From assembly GCA_021464415.1 (NCBI GenBank), contig CM038468.1, positions 39,048,969-39,112,968 of the forward strand: 64,000 nucleotides of DNA, given 5' to 3'. Origin of the DNA: Lonicera japonica. Taxonomy: Eukaryota > Streptophyta > Magnoliopsida > Dipsacales > Caprifoliaceae. Shown piece after piece: positions 57,590-64,000 of the stretch (its first letter is position 1; each line of letters opens with the position of its first letter). The notes under the pieces were generated by a model. It was not told where the DNA came from. It searched no databases and saw only the letters and a program-made list of their open reading frames with translations. The position numbers and the translations under genes are program-made.

Positions 57590-59560
57590 GAAAATGATGT
57601 AAAACCCATTTAATATGGGTGGTGAGGGTACTTCAGGCATTGCGGATGGCTCCGGTGCTAGTGGTCCGGGTGCGGGTGGTGAGCTTCCTCCAAGCTGTTT
57701 ATCGAGGGATTCTATGGAGGCTATTGTTATTGGGACAAATGGGTCCTTGTGCATCACTCTACATTATGATGATTAGGAGGATGTGCCATGGCATGGGGCT
57801 AATGCGGTGGCTCATTGCCACGTTGGGTGCCGGGATGTAGTGGTTCTTGATATCGAGCCGCCATGGTTGATCATGGAGCCTGCTACTCATTTATTCTTCG
57901 ACCGACTTATGGTGCATTATAATTTAACCTCTAAATGATATGATACATGCCATGTTCCTGTATTTTGAGTATTGGTACGCTTTCCAAATTCTACATTTAA
58001 AAAATATCATAATGCTTTACTGTTTATATATAAATATGTATGCATATATATATGTGTGACAAGATAATAGTCGTTAATGTTGGGGATTTCATAATTCGAT
58101 AGGCACTGAATAGAGGCTACTACTAACATTGTGCATAAGTTCTTACTTGCTGCTCAAAGTGTTATTCCCTAAGCACGTTCAGCGGAGTTAAAAGCTAATT
58201 GTTGCTTTGGCTGAGACATGGTTCGAAACTATCCATACTTTCCACTAGTCTTGGGGAGAGATGATTATGACTCCTCGTAATTTGTTTGCTTTGACCGGGA
58301 TCCTTACCAGTGGTTAGCCTATTGAGGTTTCATTGTCGATGTGGATATCTGAGAAAGGGGGTTGAGATTGCTTTAGAATGGTGGTTTGCGAGTGCCGGTG
58401 TCCCCTATACAGTCCTTATCAAACAGTTGTGCATAGAGAGTTAGCATACTGAGACTAGCCAGGTTCATTTGAATAGCCATGAGATTCACTAGTTCGCCCG
58501 GGCCATGATCTTAATGTTGATCCAAGAATGCTTTGTGGCTCGTGGATCGGACGATGTAGGACTATATTGGTTGGTGTTGCTTTGGGATTTCAGCATTATC
58601 CATGTATGAGATTGGGGAAACCTTATTCTTACAGTCCTATAAGAGTTTATGGACTCATTCTCTAGGCTTATATCCTATTGTCATCGCGGCCTTTCTATGC
58701 TATGGGAGGTATATCTTCTTATTTGTTCATTTTATACTCTATCTCCTTCTTGTACCTTTCTTATACTGCCTTTTATGCATTCTTGCAGTCCTAGTTCATG
58801 GCCTATAATGGTCGGGGACAAATATTATATTAGGTTCATTTTACAGACCAGTTTTATGTGTATCAGTGTTACAATCAGAGGAATATCACTTCTCCTTACC
58901 GATATCTGAATCGATCACACTGCGCGAATGATATTACTCTCTTGAGTATTGATCATGTACAAATTAATCTTTTCTCATTATTAATTTTTCCTGTTTATTG
59001 GTGCTCTAAATGCTTTCATCTTTTGCAGGTTGAATCGAATCCTTGGACGGGTTTTGTTCATTGCCCTGGGTTTGTTACAACTCAAGTATCTCCTAGGTTC
59101 GCCTCTTGGTTCACCATGAGTACGGATTCATCTTTTCTCCGGGGAGAGGGTTATACTCAGCATTCTCCTTTCCATCAGTTATTACCCTTGCTTTTCAGCC
59201 TACCACCATGCCGCGTTTTGATGCAACCCATCGAAAAGAGGGAAGCTCTTGTGGAGGGCATCCATTATCATTTCTTTGTAAAGCTCCAGGTGTTTACGAT
59301 GACGTATCTACTTGGTAAAGCGCCTGGTGCTACTCTTTAGGCCATATACGATCGGTACGCTACCATTAGGGGAAACCTTTCTTACATTCGGGGTCAGCAT
59401 TATCTGTTTATTCACTCGGCGGATCTTTTTAGTACGGCACCTATGGATCCTGATGATGCTGAAGCTGGGGGACAGACGGAGGTCCATGAGGAAGGTGTTC
59501 AGGAGGAGGCTCATGTCAATATTCTTGCGGAGGGTATGAGGGATACCCATGATTAGGGTA
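57590..59560 (+). pseudogene. Plant mobile domain (PMD) pseudogene, copy 1
   Basis: Broken + strand remnant of an aminotransferase-like plant mobile domain protein, a family found in MAIN/MAIL-type genes and in transposons. The N-terminal stretch at 57614-57775 is Gly/Ser-rich. At 58205-58310 the hallmark reads ETIHTFHLSWGEMIMTPRN, FALTGI, followed by PIEVSLSMWISEKG and LLWDFSIIHVYEIG near 58600. A C-terminal open piece at 59340-59555 ends in an acidic stretch (DPDDAEAGG). Stops and frameshifts separate every piece. Host gene or transposon cargo cannot be told apart. Confidence 0.6.
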
Positions 59561-60439
59561 CTGTATCTAAGGGTACTGAGCCTGTCGTGTTTGCAGGAGC
59601 CCTTTCTTCACTATGTTTGACTTACTAGGCAGTAAGTTGCGCCTCAGTCAACGGGGAAGGGGAGCCCTGGTGGTGGCATTTGCATTTAAAAGGGTGGTTC
59701 TTCTAAGGGCTCTGAGGTTCGTTCTTAGTTTTCATTAGATATTCGTGGTGGAGGGAGAGGGTTTTGAGGCTCACTTGGCCGCCCTTTTTCGTATTATAAG
59801 GGGGTTTTCGGAGGGTGCATTTCATCATCTGGTCTTGGGGAGTCTTCTACTCTTTTTCCATTGTCGGAGTTTTTGGATTAGATACTGTATCTTATAATGA
59901 CTAAGCAGAGGATCTGCCAAGTTCCTACTCCTGAGGCGATGACTTTTCCAGGCCATTCTGATGATGTGCTTATTGCTTTATCCCTTTAGTATTGGTTTAT
60001 ATATATTTATTTGTCTTTGACAACATGTGCTTTATTTTATTTCAAGTGGTGATCTCTGTGAGGATAGGTGATCTTTGGTCTTTGTATTCTTGAGCCTGAA
60101 ATAGCTACGCCTTCCTGACTCATGTAGCACTTGATCTTGTTAACTAGGACAGGGTTTATCAGCATTTGCTGAGAGGTGATCCTTCTTCCTCTGCAAGATC
60201 CAACAGTGACCATAGTAGTCTTTTTGTCAAGCAGGTGCCTATCCACGGTTGTCCCCTTTGTGGTCCTTCTCATCTAGGTTTTGGGGAGCAGACACTCCTC
60301 ATTCTGATATAATTGAAGCGAGAAGGCGTCGGCAATGAGAATAGGCCTTGTCGCACTATATAGCCCTGAATCCTCTTCTTTTATGTTAGAACCATATTTG
60401 CTTACACTTTTGGCGTAGCTCTTTCATTATTCTAGTTAC
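59561..60439. other. Spacer between the two mobile-domain remnants
   Basis: No coding signal that holds over more than a few residues; it may be further decayed parts of the same gene type. Confidence 0.35.
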
Positions 60440-61708
60440 TTGATTCACTAATGGGTGCCGATCTATCCCTCAACTAGAGAGATTGAAGAGGCTCTTTCGC
60501 TGGAGGCGTACGGAGGTTGACTTTAACTTTTTAAGGGGTGTCATGCATTTTTGAGACCTTACAGAGCATGTCTTTAGGTTTGTTCTGGACGAGCTATATC
60601 CAACCTACGAGGAGTTCTTTTCGTTTTTGGGTCAACTTGACGGTTGACCACTAGTCGTTTTGCACTCGGAGGAGGCCCCTAATAAGTCCAAAGCAAGCAC
60701 CGAGATTGGGTCATTCCAAAGGTTGAGGATCCATCAAACTGGTTAGGAAAACAATCCGTGATTGCTTCAGCCCTTGTCAGGTTTTAGCGGAGTTACCTGG
60801 GGTGGACGTGCGGGCCGTCTGCTACATGTTTGTTCTGGGTGGGCTGGACCTCGTTTGTTTGGTCCACTTCTTGAGGGGTCCTCAAGCTAGCCCCGATACT
60901 CGCATTGTGGGGGCGATGGTTTGCTGTTTTGCCACACTTTTTTTCATTACTAGCGATCTGATAGGGGATGCTAGTACTATTTTTACAGTCTGCCGTGCGA
61001 TGGGTGGATATTCAATTTCTTTTATTGTCCTAGCCGAGACTCTGAATGGACTGGACATCATTTATGTTGATGAGAGGGAGTTCTTTCGGGGGGCTCCCAT
61101 ACTCTTATAAATGTGGTTGCTGGAGAAGTTTCAGTTTATTTCAACAAATTGGATCTCTCCGGGTTTTTACATGACTCTCGCTTATTCTTTCAACATCCAA
61201 GCATTCATTCTTTCACCCGGTCTTTTATTGGCTAGAGATGGGCTTTCTTGGAGACCAGTGGGTATATTTGGTAGCATATGCCATGGTGGGTCTATGGCTC
61301 TACTTATTGGGGGTAGAACTACATGAGAATTTGGGGTTTTCGTTGAATTTTGTTTTACATCCCTATGTGGTTACTCCGTTAGTTCAATATTCCACAAACC
61401 ATCTATCCACCTCTTCTGGACTTCTCTACTGAGTCTGTGGAGGTTGCCGTCCGCCTCACTTTCCAATTGGTCATGATGTGGCAAAAGCGACTTATGCATT
61501 CTTATGGCAATACAGAGTTTGGGATTATTCTCCCGATAGTGGCTGCCGTGGTGTGGAGTATCTGGGCTAGGGTTTGTGATCTAATTTTGGGGGATCCATA
61601 CTAGATGACGTGGTCTCCCTTTGGGGATGAGGAGTCGACGGAGGTTGCTGTCATGCAGGCCTACCAGCACTTTATTCGAGAGAGGATCCGGCGATCGGGA
61701 ACTTAGAC
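60440..61708 (+). pseudogene. Plant mobile domain (PMD) pseudogene, copy 2
   Basis: Second + strand remnant. Around 60555-60635 it reads HVFRFVLDELYPTYEEFFSFLG, the N-terminal PMD pattern. The best preserved part, 60790-61330, reads GAMVCCFATLFFITSD, AMGGYSISFIVLAETLNG and APILL-stop-MWLLEKF. The TAA at 61108-61110 stands where Gln is usual, a single C-to-T change. The tail 61394-61708 is open except for one stop and ends IRERIRRSGT. Not functional. Confidence 0.6.
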
Positions 61709-62194
61709 TAGGATTTTTTTCATTTTCTTCTTTCTCAATGTAATTCTAAAAGCTTGTGGTCAAATAAAATGGGTTGTTTTTGGTAATAAAAATTTGTTTT
61801 GTAAATTTGTCTTTCTAATTTTTGAAAATGTATGGAAATATGGATTTTATTTTTATTTTGAAAATTAGACCGGGCTTAAAGTCATTTCTCAGGTTGCCTA
61901 CATTCCTCTTGTTCTAATATCTTCAATTTAGTTGTGGGGCTCAGGTCTACGTAGTTCTTAGGTGTGTCGTCTTATATCCTTTGCCAAGCCAAGCCGGTCA
62001 TTAAAGAATCAATTAAAAGGTGGCTTTACCCTTATCCATAATACATAATGATGAATAACCTAATTAATACTACAAAAGAAGTCTTTGCATGTCATTGCAA
62101 CCATCTCGATTAAGATACTACGTCAGCACGACCACCTAGGGCAATATGGACCATCTTGATTGGTATAGACTATTTTGGTTTATTAGCATCTATT
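61709..62194. other. Spacer before Copia LTR
   Basis: AT-rich, no gene recognised. Confidence 0.4.
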
Positions 62195-62358
62195 GTGTTC
62201 ACATGTATACCATATTCATAGAGTTGACATTCCCAAATCCTTAATTAAGGATTGTATTACCTTAACTGTAGATGCTTTTGACCCTATATAAGGGTCCTTT
62301 TTGTATCATTTTAAATCATCAATTCAATACATATATCTTTCTCTTATATCTCTTAACA
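62195..62358 (+). repeat. 5' LTR end of a third Copia element
   Basis: The 3' boundary is firm: TCTTAACA followed directly by a PBS. A TATA box (CTATATAAGG, about 62284) lies 70 bp upstream. The 5' boundary is uncertain; TGTTCACATG at about 62195 is one candidate, which would make a short LTR of ~165 bp, as in Ale/Retrofit elements. Confidence 0.55.
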
Positions 62359-62369
62359 TGGTATTAGAG
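62359..62369 (+). promoter_or_regulatory. Primer binding site of third Copia element
   Basis: TGGTATTAGAG, one base from the usual TGGTATCAGAG complementary to initiator tRNA-Met. Confidence 0.8.
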
Positions 62370-63171
62370 GGATTCTGATCCTTTAAACCTTCTTCATCTT
62401 CAAACCACAACCCAAAACCTTCAAGCAAAGATTAAATCCAATCATCCAAACATCCAGATCCCAACTCACTGCCCATATCTTAATATCCAACACTCCAATC
62501 GTGTCCCACTGTACATATTTTAATTCCAACACTCCAATCTCAAACAAAACCAAAATGCCTTCACGATATTTCCAAAACCATACCATAACCAAAAACCACC
62601 ACATCCATCTGCTTTGTCTTGCCAAGACGATTCAAACCCCATTAAAATCTACCAAAAATAATCCTGCACGTGCCCTCATGCGCCTCCTTAAGAATCCAGC
62701 CCATCACCTCGTCTAACCAACGCACCTCCAAGCCAGTCAGCAGCCACGTTAACCCTAATCTAGGTCCATCGCCACACCAGCGTTGACTATCCATGTCATC
62801 ATTGACCAGCCACAACAGCCTTAATCCAGATACACTGCCACGTCAGTGACACGTCAGCGTTAACTGTACACGTTAGCTTTGACTGCCACCTAAGCCAAAA
62901 TTTTCCATTATTTCCATATTGACCCCAACAATTTTTATTATTCCTATATGGACCCCAGTACTTTATGTTATTTTCATTTTGACCTCACAAGTTTATATTA
63001 TTTCCATATTAACCCCTAAACTTCCAATTCATCCTAAAATTAAGCCTAAATCTTCTAATTCCTTTTATAATCAACCTTCATATTACCCAAACCACAATAG
63101 ATTGTACCAAAATCTCTCGACCCATTTTCATCACTCTTAATGGACCCAACTTCATCCACTGGGCCTAAGCC
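62370..63171 (+). other. Untranslated leader of third Copia element
   Basis: About 800 bp rich in ACC/CCA and AACCC words, without stops-free coding of Gag type. Contains CACGTCAGCGTTAACTG-like phrases repeated two or three times near 62780-62885. Confidence 0.45.
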
Positions 63172-63966
63172 ATGACTAGTTTTCTTCAAGCCCGCAGGGT
63201 GTGGCATTTTATTACAGGGGAAGTTACTAAACCAATTCAAAAGCAAGATTAGTCGGATGAAGCTTTTGTCGACAGACAGGACAATTGGATCGCTAAGAAT
63301 GGTGATATAATTACTTGGTGCCGCAATACCTCTGTCTCATCCATTAATCAACAATTTGGACGCTTTACCACTGGTAAGGAAATCTGGGACTTTCTCAAAT
63401 CTCGATATACTACCAAAGATCTTGCACACCAGTATCAACTTTTGACTGCCCTTCATGCTAAAAGACAATAATCCGATCAATCCATTGATGATTTTCTATC
63501 CAAGATGCAAGCTATATGGGATCAATTAGCTCTCTTTGAACTCGTCTGGTCATGTGCCACTGATGCCGGGAAATTTGAAACTTACAGGGACCAACAACTT
63601 GTGATGACAATACTTATGGCTTTACATGACCGTTTTGAACCTGTTCGAGCTTCCCTCCTCCACTGCTATCCATTGCCGACTTTTGATGATGCTTTCACAG
63701 TATTACATTTTGAAGAAACTAGGCTTGGCTCCAATTCTCAGAATTCCAGTAGTGTGCTTGCCGTTACTCATTCCAAATCACGGCAATCCTCAAATGAATG
63801 CACCTATTGCCATGAGACTACCCACTCACTGCTCTACTGTCCCAAACGGGTTTGGAAGTACTGTCATAAGCATAGTCCAAAACACTATGGCCTTGGTTGT
63901 TACAAGAATCCAACTATGAATAATAAATCGATCTATCACTGTTGCTACCACCCAACAATCCCCTAG
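63172..63966 (+). pseudogene. Copia gag with nonsense codons
   Basis: One frame from ATG 63172 reads a Copia Gag: SFLQARRVWHFITGEVTKP, IITWCRNTSVSSINQQFG, IWDFLKSRYTTKDLAHQYQL, FLSKMQAIWDQLALFE, MALHDRFEPVRASLLH, FEETRLG, and a zinc knuckle CTYCHETTHSLLYC. In-frame stops are TAG at 63250-63252 (codon 27), TAA at 63469-63471 (codon 100) and TAG at 63964-63966. Frame is otherwise kept. The element continues beyond the window. Confidence 0.8.
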
Positions 63967-64000
63967 TCCAATTCCATTTGCCACCAATTATGATCTCTCA

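Noticed and set aside
58602..59340. Several membrane-like ORFs
   Set aside because: They are hydrophobic by T-rich composition and overlap in different frames within the decayed mobile-domain gene.

Overview
The window is nuclear DNA of a flowering plant, almost certainly a eudicot. The evidence is intron-split receptor-kinase genes of plant-only families (SERK-type, RLCK-VII/PBL-type, CrRLK1L-type), plant mobile-domain remnants, and a dense load of Copia, hAT, Helitron, PIF/Tourist, Stowaway, LINE and SINE sequences in AT-rich DNA. Nothing bacterial or organellar was seen. I cannot name the species.

Layout. 1-2376: decayed Copia element with its 3' LTR. 3024-10171: young Copia (Tork-like) element with 5-bp target duplication CTTGG; a 1.1-kb hAT-type element splits its polyprotein. 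10864-19823: RLCK-VII kinase pseudogene (+) whose large last intron holds a hAT element, LINE pieces, a TRIM-like remnant and a SINE. 19917-20007: 91-nt C tract. 21508-24291: Helitron (-) with a solo LTR nested inside. 25.6-26.6 kb: MITEs. 27708-30447: kinase half of a SERK gene (-). 32945-34175: frameshifted CrRLK1L-type kinase (-). 34.7-35.0 kb: TTGCA hairpin repeats. 37662-40409: 2.7-kb solo LTR. 41.4-50.0 kb: a succession of unrelated 46-60 bp minisatellite arrays, interrupted by another probable solo LTR. 52461-56056: large element with long inverted termini and nested MITEs. 57.6-61.7 kb: two decayed plant-mobile-domain genes. 62.2-64.0 kb: 5' end of another decayed Copia element.

Functionally the region is a kinase-gene neighbourhood being eroded by transposons. 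None of the three kinase loci looks fully intact: the RLCK has lost its DFG aspartate and has a nonsense codon, the SERK lacks its receptor half, and the CrRLK1L has a frameshift in the glycine loop. The most informative structures are the nested insertions with exact target duplications, an LTR pair that differs by one 75-bp hairpin repeat, and the run of distinct minisatellites, which I could not assign to a known element with confidence.
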